Source: Streptomyces sp. NBC_00285 (GTDB taxonomy: Bacteria; Actinomycetota; Actinomycetes; Streptomycetales; Streptomycetaceae). Taken from it: a stretch of DNA of 64,000 bases. The notes beneath the pieces were generated by a model. It saw only the letters and a list, made by a program, of their open reading frames with translations, searched no databases and was not told where the DNA came from. Below are positions 27,099 to 35,963 of the stretch, piece after piece. The translations under genes and the position numbers were made by a program. The stretch lies in assembly GCF_036174265.1 (NCBI RefSeq), contig NZ_CP108055.1, positions 1,736,001-1,800,000 on the forward strand, in the 5' to 3' direction. Position 1 is the stretch's first letter; each line of letters starts with the position of its first letter.

Positions 27099-28313
27099 AT
27101 GACCGACGAGACGATCACCGAGTTCCTGCCCCCCATCCGGCACTGGCCGGCACTCGAACTGAACGGCGTCGACTTCGACCCGGTGCTGACCGAGCTGATG
27201 CGTGAGGGCCCCGTCACCCGGATCCAGCTGCCCAACGGCGAGGGCTGGGCCTGGCTGGCCACCCGGTACGACGACGTGCGGACGGTGACCAACGACCCCC
27301 GCTTCAGCCGTGAGGCCGTCATGGACCAGCCGGTCACCCGGCTCGCCCCGCACTTCATCCCGCAGCGCGGCGCGGTCGGCTTCCTCGACCCGCCGGACCA
27401 CACCCGGCTGCGCCGCTCGGTGGCCGCCGCGTTCACCGCGAAGGGCGTGGAACGGATCCGGGACAAGTCCCGGCGGCTGCTGGACGAACTGGTCGACGAA
27501 CTGGTGCAGGACGGGCCGCCCGCGGACCTCACCGCCGCCGTCCTGAGCCCCTTCCCCATCGCGGTGATCTGCGAGCTGATGGGTGTCCCTGCCGCCGACC
27601 GGCAGGACATGCACATCTGGACCCAGCTGATCCTGTCGTCGTCGCACGGCGCGAAGGTCAGCGAGAAGGCCAAGAACGAGATGGGCGCCTACTTCGCCGA
27701 CCTCATCGGCCTCAGGGAGGGCGGCTCCGGCGAGGACGTGGCCTCCCTGCTCGGCGCCGCCGTGGGCCGCGGCGAGGTGACGCTCGACGAGGCCGTCGGG
27801 CTCGCGGTGCTGCTGCAGATCGGCGGCGAAGCGGTCACGAACAACAGCGGCCAGATGTTCTATCTGCTGCTGACCCGCCCCGACCTGGCCGAACGCCTGC
27901 GTGCCGAGCCGGAGATCCGCCCGCGCGCCATCGACGAGCTGCTGCGCTACATCCCGCACCGCAACGCGGTCGGCCTGTCCCGGATCGCCCTGGAGGACGT
28001 GGGGATCGCAGGCGTACGGATCCGGGCGGGCGACCCGGTCTACGTGTCGTATCTCTCCGCGAACCGGGACCCCGACGTCTTCCCGTATCCGGAGACGATC
28101 GACTTCGACCGCAGCCCCAACCCGCACGTGTCCTTCGGCTTCGGACCGCACTACTGCCCCGGCGGGATGCTGGCCCGGCTGGAGTCCGGGCTGCTGATCG
28201 ACGCGCTGCTCGACCGGCTGCCGGGCCTGAGCCTGGCGGTGCCGCCCGAGCAGGTCCCGTTCAGGAAGGGCGCGTTGATCCGTGGGCCCGAGGCCCTCCC
28301 GGTGACGTGGTGA
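27099..28313 (+). CDS. Cytochrome P450, CYP158-like (flaviolin/naphthol polymerising)
   Basis: 404 residues from ATG 27099; a GTG at 27093 overlaps the rppA stop and may be the true start. The heme motif FGFGPHYCPGG puts the ligand at Cys353, the same number as in CYP158A2. The ExxR helix is intact (IDELLRYI). The I-helix reads GGEAVTNN and lacks the usual AGxxT threonine, which is also the case in CYP158A2. CYP158A2 dimerises and trimerises flaviolin by oxidative C-C coupling. Very high resemblance to that protein makes this function likely. Confidence 0.92.
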   Translation: MTDETITEFLPPIRHWPALELNGVDFDPVLTELMREGPVTRIQLPNGEGWAWLATRYDDVRTVTNDPRFSREAVMDQPVTRLAPHFIPQRGAVGFLDPPDHTRLRRSVAAAFTAKGVERIRDKSRRLLDELVDELVQDGPPADLTAAVLSPFPIAVICELMGVPAADRQDMHIWTQLILSSSHGAKVSEKAKNEMGAYFADLIGLREGGSGEDVASLLGAAVGRGEVTLDEAVGLAVLLQIGGEAVTNNSGQMFYLLLTRPDLAERLRAEPEIRPRAIDELLRYIPHRNAVGLSRIALEDVGIAGVRIRAGDPVYVSYLSANRDPDVFPYPETIDFDRSPNPHVSFGFGPHYCPGGMLARLESGLLIDALLDRLPGLSLAVPPEQVPFRKGALIRGPEALPVTW

Positions 28314-28831
28314 CGGCATCCGAGGGGCTCCTGGTGCCCCCGGGGCACGGCAGGGTCGTCCGGACCCCGGCCCAGCACGTGACCTTCAAGGTGACCGGCA
28401 CGCACTCCCGCACGGCGTCCACCTTCGAGGTCATCGTCCCGCCCGGCTTCGACGTGGGCGCCCATGTGCACACCCGGAGCGAGGAGTTGTTCTACGTCCT
28501 CGAAGGCGAACTGGACGTCCTGGCCTTCGAGCCGCGAGTGCGGACCCCCGACAACTGGCAGCGCTGGCAGTCGGGTTCGGGCAAGAGGGTGGTACGGGCC
28601 ACGCCGGGAACGGTGATCGTCGTCCCGCCGGGCTGCCCGCACGCCTTCGCCAACCCGACCGACACCCCGGCGAAGATGTTCTTCCAGGCGAGCCCGCCGC
28701 CGGATCACGAGCGGTACTTCGAGGAGTTGCTGGAGATCCTGGGCGGCGGGGGCCCGCCGGACCACGCGGCGATCGAGGAGCTGCGCGCGAGGTACGACAT
28801 CGAGCAGCTGACGCCGCTCAGACACCGTTAG
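28310..28831 (+). CDS. Cupin-domain quinone-forming monooxygenase (MomA-like)
   Basis: 173 residues from GTG 28310, which overlaps the P450 stop by 4 bp. The cupin motifs are [19 protein letters not shown] and [12 protein letters not shown]. Cupin proteins in this operon position are known to oxidise tetrahydroxynaphthalene to flaviolin without an added cofactor (MomA in S. antibioticus). The operon rppA-P450-cupin would therefore make, oxidise and polymerise the naphthol. Its stop overlaps the stop of the convergent acyl-CoA dehydrogenase gene. Confidence 0.82.
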   Translation: MTASEGLLVPPGHGRVVRTPAQHVTFKVTGTHSRTASTFEVIVPPGFDVGAHVHTRSEELFYVLEGELDVLAFEPRVRTPDNWQRWQSGSGKRVVRATPGTVIVVPPGCPHAFANPTDTPAKMFFQASPPPDHERYFEELLEILGGGGPPDHAAIEELRARYDIEQLTPLRHR

Positions 28832-30057
28832 CGGATGGACATCCCGGAGAGGGTGCGGGCGATCACCAGTCGCTGGATCTCGCTCGTGCCCTCGAAGATG
28901 GTGTAGATCGCCGCGTCCCGGTGCATGCGCTCCACCGGGTACTCCCGCGTGTAGCCGTTGCCGCCCAGGATCTGCACGGCCTGCGCGGTGACCGTCTTGG
29001 CGGTCTCGCTCGCGAACAGCTTCGACATCGAGCCCTCGGCCGCGGTGAACTGCTTGCCGTTGATCGCCATCCAGGAGGCACGCCAGACCAGGAGCCGGGC
29101 CGCGTCGATGGACGTCCGCATGTCGGCGAGCTGGAAGGCCACACCCTGGTTGTCGATGATCGGGCGCCCGAACTGCTCACGCGTCTTCGCGTAGTCCAGG
29201 GCCACCTCGTAGGCGGCACGAGCGGTGCCCACCGCCATCGCGCCCACCGCCGGCCGCGACGCCTCGAACGTGGCCATCGCCGCGTTCTTCACGCGCTCGC
29301 CGTTGCCGGCCTTGGCGCGCTCCCGGGCCCGCGCCAGGCGCTGGTCCAGCTTCTCCTTGCCACCGAGCAGGCAGTGGCCGGGGACGCGTACGTCCTCCAG
29401 GACGACCTCTGCCGTGTGCGAGGCGCGGATGCCGTGCTTCTTGAACTTCTGCCCCTGGGACAGGCCCGGTGTGTTCGGCGGCACGATGAAGGACGCGTGG
29501 CCCTTGGAGCCGATCTCCGGGTCGACGACCGCGACGACGACGTGGACGTTGGCGATGCCGCCGTTGGTCGCCCAGGTCTTGGTGCCGTTCAGCACCCACT
29601 CGTCCTTGGCCTCGTCGTACACGGCACGCGTGCGCATGGAGGCCACGTCGGAACCGGCGTCCGGCTCGGAGGAGCAGAAGGCGGCGACCTTGACGTCGTT
29701 CGCGTCGCCGTACATCTGGGGGATCCAGGTGCCGATCTGTTCCTCGGTGCCGTTGGCGAGGACGCCGACAGCGGCGAGACCGGTGCCCACGATCGACAGG
29801 GCGATGCCCGCGTCGCCCCAGAACAGCTCCTCCATCGCCATCGGGATACCGAGCCCGGTGGGGTCGAAGTACTGCTGGGCGTAGAAGTCGAGGGAGTAGA
29901 TGCCTACCTTCGCGGCCTCCTGGATGACCGGCCAGGGAGTCTCCTCGCGCTCGTCCCATTCGGCGGCCGCGGGGCGGATGACGTCGGCGGCGAAGCCGTG
30001 CAGCCAGTCCCGGACCTCCTTCTGTTCGTCGTTGAGCTCCATGGTGAACTCGGCCAT
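28828..30057 (-). CDS. Acyl-CoA dehydrogenase
   Basis: 409 residues from ATG 30057 behind GGAGGGG. Classic acyl-CoA dehydrogenase sequence: [47 protein letters not shown] and [22 protein letters not shown], ending with [17 protein letters not shown], where the Glu of IFEGTSE is the usual catalytic base. It oxidises an acyl-CoA to the trans-2-enoyl form. It is divergent from a TetR gene with inverted repeats between them, so it is probably repressed by that protein. The 3' end overlaps the cupin gene's stop. Confidence 0.95.
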   Translation of the reverse strand: MAEFTMELNDEQKEVRDWLHGFAADVIRPAAAEWDEREETPWPVIQEAAKVGIYSLDFYAQQYFDPTGLGIPMAMEELFWGDAGIALSIVGTGLAAVGVLANGTEEQIGTWIPQMYGDANDVKVAAFCSSEPDAGSDVASMRTRAVYDEAKDEWVLNGTKTWATNGGIANVHVVVAVVDPEIGSKGHASFIVPPNTPGLSQGQKFKKHGIRASHTAEVVLEDVRVPGHCLLGGKEKLDQRLARARERAKAGNGERVKNAAMATFEASRPAVGAMAVGTARAAYEVALDYAKTREQFGRPIIDNQGVAFQLADMRTSIDAARLLVWRASWMAINGKQFTAAEGSMSKLFASETAKTVTAQAVQILGGNGYTREYPVERMHRDAAIYTIFEGTSEIQRLVIARTLSGMSIR

Positions 30058-30085
30058 GTCCCCTCCAGCGGCGGTGCATATACAT

Positions 30086-30122
30086 GTTACTAGCGGTAAC
30101 GTGAGTCTGTTACCCACGGGTA
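30086..30122. promoter_or_regulatory. Paired inverted repeats between the acyl-CoA dehydrogenase and tetR genes
   Basis: GTTAC-TAGCG-GTAAC (30086-30100) has perfect 5-bp arms. TACCC-AC-GGGTA (30111-30122) is a second palindrome. A GTTAC half-site recurs at 30199-30203, about 27 nt upstream of the TetR start. They occupy the divergent promoter region and are the likely operators of the TetR protein. Confidence 0.5.
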
Positions 30123-30229
30123 GGAAAAGTCAACTGCCCCTGCTCAGTCAGTAGCCTGTTCGATGCCAATCGCGCGACAGGTGTTAGTTTGCGCAGGCGT
30201 TACCGATTCAGCACGGGTGGGGAGAGCTC

Positions 30230-30874
30230 ATGGACACCACACAGTGGACCGATCAGCAACGGTCTACCGACCGCCGCCGGCGCGAACTGCTGGAGGCCGC
30301 GGACAGAGTGGTGCTGCGCGACGGACCGCAGGCCTCTATGAACGCGATCGCCGCGGAAGCCGGCATCACCAAGCCGATTCTGTACCGGCACTTCGGTGAC
30401 AAGGGGGGACTCTACGCCGCCCTCGCCATGCGGCACACCGACGCTCTCCTGGCCTCGCTGCGGGCCGCGCTGGACGCCCCCGCGGAACGGCGCGAGCGGG
30501 TCGAGGCGACCCTGGACACCTACCTCGCCGCGATCGAGGCCCGTCCCCAGGTCTACCGGTTCCTGATGCACCCCGCCGAGGGGAGCCACGTCGGGGACCA
30601 GGGCTTCGATGTCGGCCAGCATTCCGCGCCGGTGTTGCGCAGGATGGGTGAAGAGCTGGCGCAGGTCATCGAGGAGCGGCTGGACCTCGGGCCCGGGAGC
30701 CAGCTGCTGGCCCGGGTGTGGGGGCACGGAATCGTCGGGATGATGTACGCGGCGGGCGACTGGTGGCTCGGGGAACGGCCGTGCCCCCGCGCCGAGTTGG
30801 TGCGGAACATGGCGGACCTGCTGTGGGGGCGGCTCGCTGCCGCCGGGGACAAGGTGGGGGGCCCGGGCTTCTGA
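30230..30874 (+). CDS. TetR-family regulator, probable repressor of the divergent acyl-CoA dehydrogenase gene
   Basis: 214 residues. The TetR DNA-binding region is clear (MNAIAAEAGITKPILYRHFG, residues about 38-57), preceded by the lead helix RRELLEAADRVVLRDGP. The ligand domain is variable. Divergent orientation towards the acyl-CoA dehydrogenase gene and the inverted repeats between them make a local fatty-acyl-CoA-responsive repressor likely; actinobacterial TetR proteins of this setting often control fatty acid catabolism. ATG at 30230 with GGGGAGAG just upstream. Confidence 0.88.
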   Translation: MDTTQWTDQQRSTDRRRRELLEAADRVVLRDGPQASMNAIAAEAGITKPILYRHFGDKGGLYAALAMRHTDALLASLRAALDAPAERRERVEATLDTYLAAIEARPQVYRFLMHPAEGSHVGDQGFDVGQHSAPVLRRMGEELAQVIEERLDLGPGSQLLARVWGHGIVGMMYAAGDWWLGERPCPRAELVRNMADLLWGRLAAAGDKVGGPGF

Positions 30875-30890
30875 CGCCTCGGGTTCGTCG

Positions 30891-30945
30891 GGGCTGGTGA
30901 CGCCCCTGCGGCGAGGCCGCGCATCGGCACAGCCCCGCACCCCTG
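30891..30945. repeat. Dispersed Streptomyces intergenic repeat, copy 3
   Basis: Reads GCCCCTGCGGCGAGGCCGCG, then CACAGCCCCGCACCCCT. It lies between the stops of the convergent tetR and deformylase genes. I recall close relatives (GGCGGAGCCGC...CACAGCCCCGCGCCCC) in many Streptomyces intergenic regions. Two GC-rich hairpins are possible. Function unknown. Confidence 0.55.
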
Positions 30946-30952
30946 AACAGGT

Positions 30953-31498
30953 TCAGCCGCCCGTACGCCAGGAAGCCCGGGCCACTTGACGCATCAACCG
31001 CCGGTGGCGGCGGCCCTCCACCCGGTCCGCGTAGGTCCTGCCGTCCACGTGGTCGCATTCGTGCTGAAGGCACCGCGCGAAGAAACCCGTGCCGTGGATC
31101 GTCAACGGCTCGCCCGTCGCCGTGAAACCCTCCACCACCGCGTGGTCGTAGCGTTCCGTCGGCGCCTCAAGACCCGGCAGCGACAGACAGCCCTCGGGCC
31201 CCCTCAGCACCAGGCCGTCCGCCTCCACCAGCCGCGGGTTCACCACATGTCCCAGGTGGCGGACCTCCTCGTCGTCCGGGCAGTCGTAGACGAACACCCG
31301 CAGCGGCACGCCGATCTGGTTCGCCGCGAGGCCCACGCCCTCGGCCGCGTACATCGTCGCGAACAAGTCCTCCACGAGCGCCGCCAGTTCCGGGCCGAAG
31401 TCCGACACGGCCCCGCAGGGTTCGTGCAGCAGGGGGCCGCCGAGCAGAGTGAGGGGCCGGACGCGGCCATGGGTGCCCGGAATGGAGCCGTTTCGCAT
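30953..31498 (-). CDS. def: Peptide deformylase
   Basis: 181 residues. All three family motifs are intact: GVGLAANQIG, EGCLSLPG (with the metal-binding Cys) and QHECDHVDG (HExxH-type). The enzyme removes the formyl group from nascent proteins with an iron centre. Actinobacteria carry more than one def gene; this copy lies away from fmt/rpm genes. The C-terminal extension is short and basic. It is divergent from murT, with 112 bp between the starts. ATG at 31498. Confidence 0.95.
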   Translation of the reverse strand: MRNGSIPGTHGRVRPLTLLGGPLLHEPCGAVSDFGPELAALVEDLFATMYAAEGVGLAANQIGVPLRVFVYDCPDDEEVRHLGHVVNPRLVEADGLVLRGPEGCLSLPGLEAPTERYDHAVVEGFTATGEPLTIHGTGFFARCLQHECDHVDGRTYADRVEGRRHRRLMRQVARASWRTGG

Positions 31499-31610
31499 GG
31501 CCGCAAGGGTACGGCGATTCGGGAGTGCCTACGGATCTCGATAGGCTGAGGTCCACACCACGTGGCCGGAGGCAGAGTCGCGGCGCGTACGCAAGGAGGA
31601 TCGAGATCTG

Positions 31611-32849
31611 ATGACAGCCAACTCGGACCCGCTCTCGCCGCGGGCCAAGCTCGCCGTGACGGCGGGCAAGGCCGTCGCTGCGGCATCCCGGGCCGCGGGT
31701 CGCGGCAGCGGTTCGGTCATCGGCGGCAAGGTGGCCCTCAAACTCGACCCCGACCTCCTCGCCCGGCTCGCCCAGCACCTGGACGTCGTGCTCGTCTCGG
31801 CGACCAACGGCAAGACCACCACCACCCGGCTCATCGCCGAGGCACTGGGGGCCGCCGGACCCGTCGTCTCCAACGCGCTCGGCGCCAACATGCCCGCCGG
31901 CATCACCTCCGCCCTCGCGGGCGGCTCGGACTCCCGGTACGGCGTCATCGAAGTCGACGAGAAGTACCTCGCGGGCGTGGCCCGGGACACCGACCCCAAG
32001 TGCATCGCCCTGCTGAACCTCTCCCGCGACCAGCTCGACCGCGCCGCCGAGACCCGCATGCTCGCGGAGAACTGGCGCGAGGGGCTGGCGGGCAGCAAGG
32101 CCGTCGTGGTCGCCAACGCCGACGACCCGCTCGTCGTGTGGGCCGCCTCGTCCTCCCCCAACGTCATCTGGGTCGCCGCCGGACAGATGTGGAAGGACGA
32201 CGCCTGGTCCTGCCCGTCCTGCGGCGGCGTGATGCAGCGGCCCGGCGACGACTGGTTCTGCGGCGAGTGCGGCTTCCGGCGCCCCACACCGAGCTGGGCG
32301 CTCTCCGGTGACCACGTCCTCGACCCGCACGGGTCCGCCTGGCCCATCCACCTCCAGCTGCCCGGCCGCGCCAACAAGGCCAACGCCGCCTCCTCCGCCG
32401 CCGTCGCCGCCGTCTTCGGCGTGCCGCCGCAGGTCGCCCTGGAACGCATGTACAAGGTGCAGGCCGTCGCCGGACGCTACGACGTCGTCCAGTTCCAGCA
32501 GCGCGACCTGCGCCTGCTGCTCGCGAAGAACCCGGCAGGCTGGCTCGAGACGTTCAGCCTGATCGACCCGCCGCCGACCCCGGTGATCCTCTCCGTCAAC
32601 GCCCGCGGCGCCGACGGCACCGACACCTCCTGGCTGTGGGACGTCGACTACACCCGGCTGACCGGCCACCCGATCTGCGTGGTCGGCGACCGCAAGCTCG
32701 ACCTCGCGGTGCGTCTGGAGGTCGCGAACCAGAACTTCCAGGTCTGCGACAACCTCGACCAGGCCGTGTCGATGAGCCCGCCCGGCCGCATCGAGGTCAT
32801 CGCGAACTACACCGCCTTCCAGGACCTGCGCCGCCGCGTCGGCAACTGA
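31611..32849 (+). CDS. murT: Lipid II isoglutaminyl synthase, glutamate-ligase subunit MurT
   Basis: 412 residues, Mur-ligase fold. The ATP-binding P-loop is SATNGKTTTTRL near residue 65. A Cys4 zinc ribbon, CPSCGGVM and CGECGFRR (near residues 202 and 221), is diagnostic of MurT. The C-terminal ligase domain ends near QDLRRRVGN. MurT with GatD amidates the D-Glu of peptidoglycan stem peptides in lipid II, producing D-isoglutamine. The GatD gene follows after 16 bp, as in other Gram-positives. ATG at 31611 with AGGAGG some 15 nt upstream. Confidence 0.95.
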   Translation: MTANSDPLSPRAKLAVTAGKAVAAASRAAGRGSGSVIGGKVALKLDPDLLARLAQHLDVVLVSATNGKTTTTRLIAEALGAAGPVVSNALGANMPAGITSALAGGSDSRYGVIEVDEKYLAGVARDTDPKCIALLNLSRDQLDRAAETRMLAENWREGLAGSKAVVVANADDPLVVWAASSSPNVIWVAAGQMWKDDAWSCPSCGGVMQRPGDDWFCGECGFRRPTPSWALSGDHVLDPHGSAWPIHLQLPGRANKANAASSAAVAAVFGVPPQVALERMYKVQAVAGRYDVVQFQQRDLRLLLAKNPAGWLETFSLIDPPPTPVILSVNARGADGTDTSWLWDVDYTRLTGHPICVVGDRKLDLAVRLEVANQNFQVCDNLDQAVSMSPPGRIEVIANYTAFQDLRRRVGN

Positions 32850-32865
32850 GACACAGGGGAATTTT

Positions 32866-33594
32866 GTGAGCGACAACCAACTGCGGATCGTCTGGATCTA
32901 CCCCGACCTGCTCAGCACCTACGGCGACCAGGGCAACGTCCTCGTCGTCGAGCGGCGGGCCCGTCAGCGCGGCCTCGACGTGGCCCGCCTGGACGTGCGC
33001 AGCGACCAGCCGATCCCGACCTCCGGCGACATCTACCTGATCGGCGGCGGCGAGGACCGGCCCCAGCGGCTGGCGGCCGAGCGGCTGCGCCGGGACGGCG
33101 GTCTGCACCGGGCCGTCGGCAACGGCGCGATCGTCTTCTCCGTCTGCGCCGGCTACCAGATCCTCGGCCACGAGTTCATCAACGACCTCGGCCAGCGCGA
33201 GCCCGGCCTCGGCCTGCTCGACGTGGTCTCGACCCGCGGCGAGGGCGCGCGGTGCGTCGGCGACGTGCTCGGCGACATCGACCCGCGCCTCGGCCTGCCC
33301 CCGCTGACGGGCTTCGAGAACCACCAGGGCATCACCCACCTCGGCCCCACCGCCCGTCCGCTCGCCAACGTCCGCCTGGGCAACGGCAACGGCACCGGGG
33401 ACGGCACGGAGGGGGCGTACAACGACACCGTCTTCGGTACGTACATGCACGGACCCGTCCTTGCACGCAATCCGCTCATCGCCGACCTGCTGCTGAAGCT
33501 GGCGCTCGACGTGAACGCCCTGCCGCCGACCGACGACCGCTGGTACGAGGCCCTGCGCACCGAGCGCATCGCATCCGCGCAGCAGCCTGCCTGA
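32866..33594 (+). CDS. gatD: Lipid II isoglutaminyl synthase, glutaminase subunit GatD
   Basis: 242 residues from GTG 32866. It has a class I glutamine-amidotransferase (CobB/CobQ-like) fold, with the nucleophile in VFSVCAGYQILGHEF (near residue 94) and the histidine in GTYMHGPVLARNPL. GatD releases ammonia from glutamine for MurT. The segment LIGGGEDRPQRL is conserved in GatD. The gene ends before a perfect 11-bp inverted repeat that may stop transcription. Confidence 0.95.
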   Translation: MSDNQLRIVWIYPDLLSTYGDQGNVLVVERRARQRGLDVARLDVRSDQPIPTSGDIYLIGGGEDRPQRLAAERLRRDGGLHRAVGNGAIVFSVCAGYQILGHEFINDLGQREPGLGLLDVVSTRGEGARCVGDVLGDIDPRLGLPPLTGFENHQGITHLGPTARPLANVRLGNGNGTGDGTEGAYNDTVFGTYMHGPVLARNPLIADLLLKLALDVNALPPTDDRWYEALRTERIASAQQPA

Positions 33595-33642
33595 CCTGCG
33601 ACGACACCAGCTGTTCAGCTCGGCGCAAACGGCCCGTCTGTC

Positions 33643-33672
33643 GACGGGTCCGCACAGGTGAGCGGACCCGTC
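33643..33672. terminator. Inverted repeat after gatD, terminator-like
   Basis: GACGGGTCCGC and GCGGACCCGTC form a perfect 11-bp stem with an 8-nt loop, 48 bp after the gatD stop. No T-run follows on either strand, so it is a GC-rich actinobacterial type at best. The rest of the 197-bp gap to the phosphofructokinase gene shows no other feature. Confidence 0.6.
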
Positions 33673-33791
33673 CAGCAGGCGGACGCACGCTACGGCCCCG
33701 ACCCCTCCTGCCGCTACTCTGGCGGAGTTCGAGCCGGACGACGTGGTCCGGATCCGACCCACGTCGACTCGGTGAGAAGGTTGTTCGGGCT

Positions 33792-34817
33792 ATGCGCATT
33801 GGTGTCCTCACGTCCGGCGGCGACTGCCCCGGCCTGAACGCGGTCATCCGGTCCGTCGTGCACCGTGCCGTCGCCGACCACGGCGACGACGTCATCGGTT
33901 TCCGGGACGGCTGGAAAGGCCTCCTGGAGTGCGACTACCTCAAGCTCGACCTCGACGCCGTCGGCGGCATCCTCGCCCGCGGCGGCACGATCCTCGGCTC
34001 CTCCCGGGTCCAGCCCTCCCATCTGCGGGACGGTGTGGAGCGGGCGAAGGGGCATGTCGAGGAGCTCGGGCTCGACGCGATCATCCCGATCGGCGGCGAG
34101 GGCACGCTGAAGGCGGCCCGGCTGATGTCGGACGCCGGTCTGCCGATCGTGGGTGTGCCCAAGACCATCGACAACGACATCGCGGTCACCGACGTCACCT
34201 TCGGTTTCGACACCGCGGTCGGTGTCGCCACGGAGGCGCTCGACCGGCTCAAGACCACCGCCGAGTCCCACCAGCGGGTCCTCGTCGTCGAGGTCATGGG
34301 GCGGCACACCGGGTGGATAGCGCTGCACTCCGGCATGGCGGCCGGCGCACACGCCATCGTCGTACCGGAACGCCCCTTCGACATCGAGGAGTTGGCCCGG
34401 CGGGTCGGCGAGCGGTTCGAGGCGGGCAAGCGGTTCGCCATCGTCGTGGTGGCCGAAGGTGCCAAGCCCGCGGCCGGGTCCATGGCGTTCGACGAGGGCG
34501 CCAAGGACATCTACGGGCACGAGCGGTTCGCCGGGATCGCCAACCAGCTGTCCATCGAGCTGGAGCAGCGGCTGGGGAAGGAAGCCCGGCCCGTCATCCT
34601 GGGGCATGTGCAGCGAGGCGGTACGCCCACCGCGTACGACCGGGTTCTCGCCACCCGGTTCGGGTGGCATGCGGTGGAGGCCGTGCACCGCGGGGAGTTC
34701 GGGCACATGACGGCGCTCCAGGGGACGGACATCGTGATGGTGCCCCTCGCGAAGGCGGTCGAGACGCTGAAGACGGTTCCCGCGGAACGCTACGAGGAAG
34801 CCGAGTGCGTCCTCTAG
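33792..34817 (+). CDS. pfkA: 6-phosphofructokinase (PfkA type)
   Basis: 341 residues from ATG 33792. Motifs: MRIGVLTSGGDCPGLNA at the N-terminus, GGEGTLKAARL for the nucleotide site, GVPKTIDNDIAVTD with the catalytic Asp, and VEVMGRHTGWIA. The sugar-phosphate region is HVQRGGTPTAYDR. The GGEGT form (rather than GGDGS) and the length resemble the ATP-dependent group III Pfk proteins; PPi-dependent use cannot be excluded from sequence. It catalyses fructose 6-phosphate phosphorylation in glycolysis. Streptomyces have several copies. Confidence 0.92.
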   Translation: MRIGVLTSGGDCPGLNAVIRSVVHRAVADHGDDVIGFRDGWKGLLECDYLKLDLDAVGGILARGGTILGSSRVQPSHLRDGVERAKGHVEELGLDAIIPIGGEGTLKAARLMSDAGLPIVGVPKTIDNDIAVTDVTFGFDTAVGVATEALDRLKTTAESHQRVLVVEVMGRHTGWIALHSGMAAGAHAIVVPERPFDIEELARRVGERFEAGKRFAIVVVAEGAKPAAGSMAFDEGAKDIYGHERFAGIANQLSIELEQRLGKEARPVILGHVQRGGTPTAYDRVLATRFGWHAVEAVHRGEFGHMTALQGTDIVMVPLAKAVETLKTVPAERYEEAECVL

Positions 34818-34857
34818 ATCAGCGCGCACGGAGCTTGCTCGCACGGACCTGAAGAAG

Positions 34858-34889
34858 CCGCCCCCGGTCGCAGTCGCGACCGGGGGCGG
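34858..34889 (+). terminator. Terminator-like hairpin after pfkA
   Basis: CCGCCCCCGGTCGC and GCGACCGGGGGCGG form a perfect 14-bp stem with loop AGTC, 40 bp after the stop and before the ctaG-like gene. Only TTCT follows, so termination would rely on the strong stem. Confidence 0.75.
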
Positions 34890-34945
34890 TTCTAGTCTGG
34901 GCGTGGACAGACGTGCACAACCCCCACGAATCAGGAGCCGCCGGC

Positions 34946-35896
34946 ATGGATCACAGCGGGCACGGCATGACCACGGATCTGCCGCCGTTCACGCTGGGAC
35001 GAGGCCTTCAGTGGTCCACCGACCCGTTCTTCCTCGTCGCCTGTCTGCTCGGGCTCGGCCTGTACGTGTGGGGCGTGGTGCGGCTGCGGCGGCGGGGGGA
35101 CGCGTGGCCCGTGGGGCGGACCGTTTCCTACGTCGCCGGTGTGCTGTCCATCGCGCTGATGATGTGCACCGGGCTGAACGACTACGGCATGGTCATGTTC
35201 AGCGTGCACATGGTGCAGCACATGGTGATCAGCATGCTGTCGCCGATCCTGATCCTGCTCGGGGCCCCGGTCACGCTCGCCCTGCGGGCACTGCCCGTCG
35301 CGGGCAAGGGCCGCAAGGGGCTGCGCGAGCTGCTGCTGATGCTGCTGCACAGCCGGTACATGCGGATCATCACGCATCCGGCGTTCACGATCCCGCTGTT
35401 CATCGCGAGCCTGTACGGGCTGTACTTCACGCCCGTCTTCGACTTCCTGATGGGGTCGAAGACCGGGCACGTCGCGATGATGGTGCACTTCCTCGCCGTC
35501 GGTGTCGTCTTCTTCTGGCCGATCATCGGCATCGATCCCGGGCCGCAGCGACCGGGCTATCTGATGCGGATGCTGGAGCTGTTCGCGGGGATGCCGTTCC
35601 ACGCGTTCTTCGGCATCGCGCTGATGATGGCGTCCGAGCCCATGGTGGGGACCTTCAAGAACCCGCCCGCCTCGCTCGGGATCGACGCGCTCTCCGACCA
35701 GAACTACGCGGGCGGTATCGCCTGGGCGTTCAGCGAGGTTCCCTCCGTACTCGTACTGATCGCACTGCTGTTCCAGTGGTACGGCTCCGAACAGCGGCAG
35801 GCCAAGCGCACGGACCGGGCCGCCGACCGGGACGGTGACAAGGAACTCGAGGCCTACAACGCCTATTTGGCCTCATTGAACGCACAGGGGCGTTAA
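34946..35896 (+). CDS. CtaG-like integral membrane protein (cytochrome oxidase/copper assembly)
   Basis: 316 residues from ATG 34946 with GGAG upstream; an earlier in-frame GTG at 34913 is less likely. The start MDHSGHGM has a His/Met cluster suited to copper binding. About seven to eight transmembrane helices follow. The segments MVMFSVHMVQHMVISMLSPILI and GMPFHAFFGIALMMASEPM are typical of the CtaG/caa3_CtaG family, which helps assemble cytochrome c oxidase or handles copper. The tail is hydrophilic and charged. No oxidase genes are adjacent, so the exact partner is unknown. Confidence 0.85.
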   Translation: MDHSGHGMTTDLPPFTLGRGLQWSTDPFFLVACLLGLGLYVWGVVRLRRRGDAWPVGRTVSYVAGVLSIALMMCTGLNDYGMVMFSVHMVQHMVISMLSPILILLGAPVTLALRALPVAGKGRKGLRELLLMLLHSRYMRIITHPAFTIPLFIASLYGLYFTPVFDFLMGSKTGHVAMMVHFLAVGVVFFWPIIGIDPGPQRPGYLMRMLELFAGMPFHAFFGIALMMASEPMVGTFKNPPASLGIDALSDQNYAGGIAWAFSEVPSVLVLIALLFQWYGSEQRQAKRTDRAADRDGDKELEAYNAYLASLNAQGR

Positions 35897-35963
35897 TGCC
35901 TTCGCCTTCCTGAAGCATTCAGTAGCATGAAGCGCGTTGGGGAAACCGCCGGGGGGAGCGGTG

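Noticed and set aside
28310..28831. Cupin protein as a regulator
   Set aside because: No DNA-binding domain, and the overlap with rppA-P450 fits an enzyme of the pathway better.
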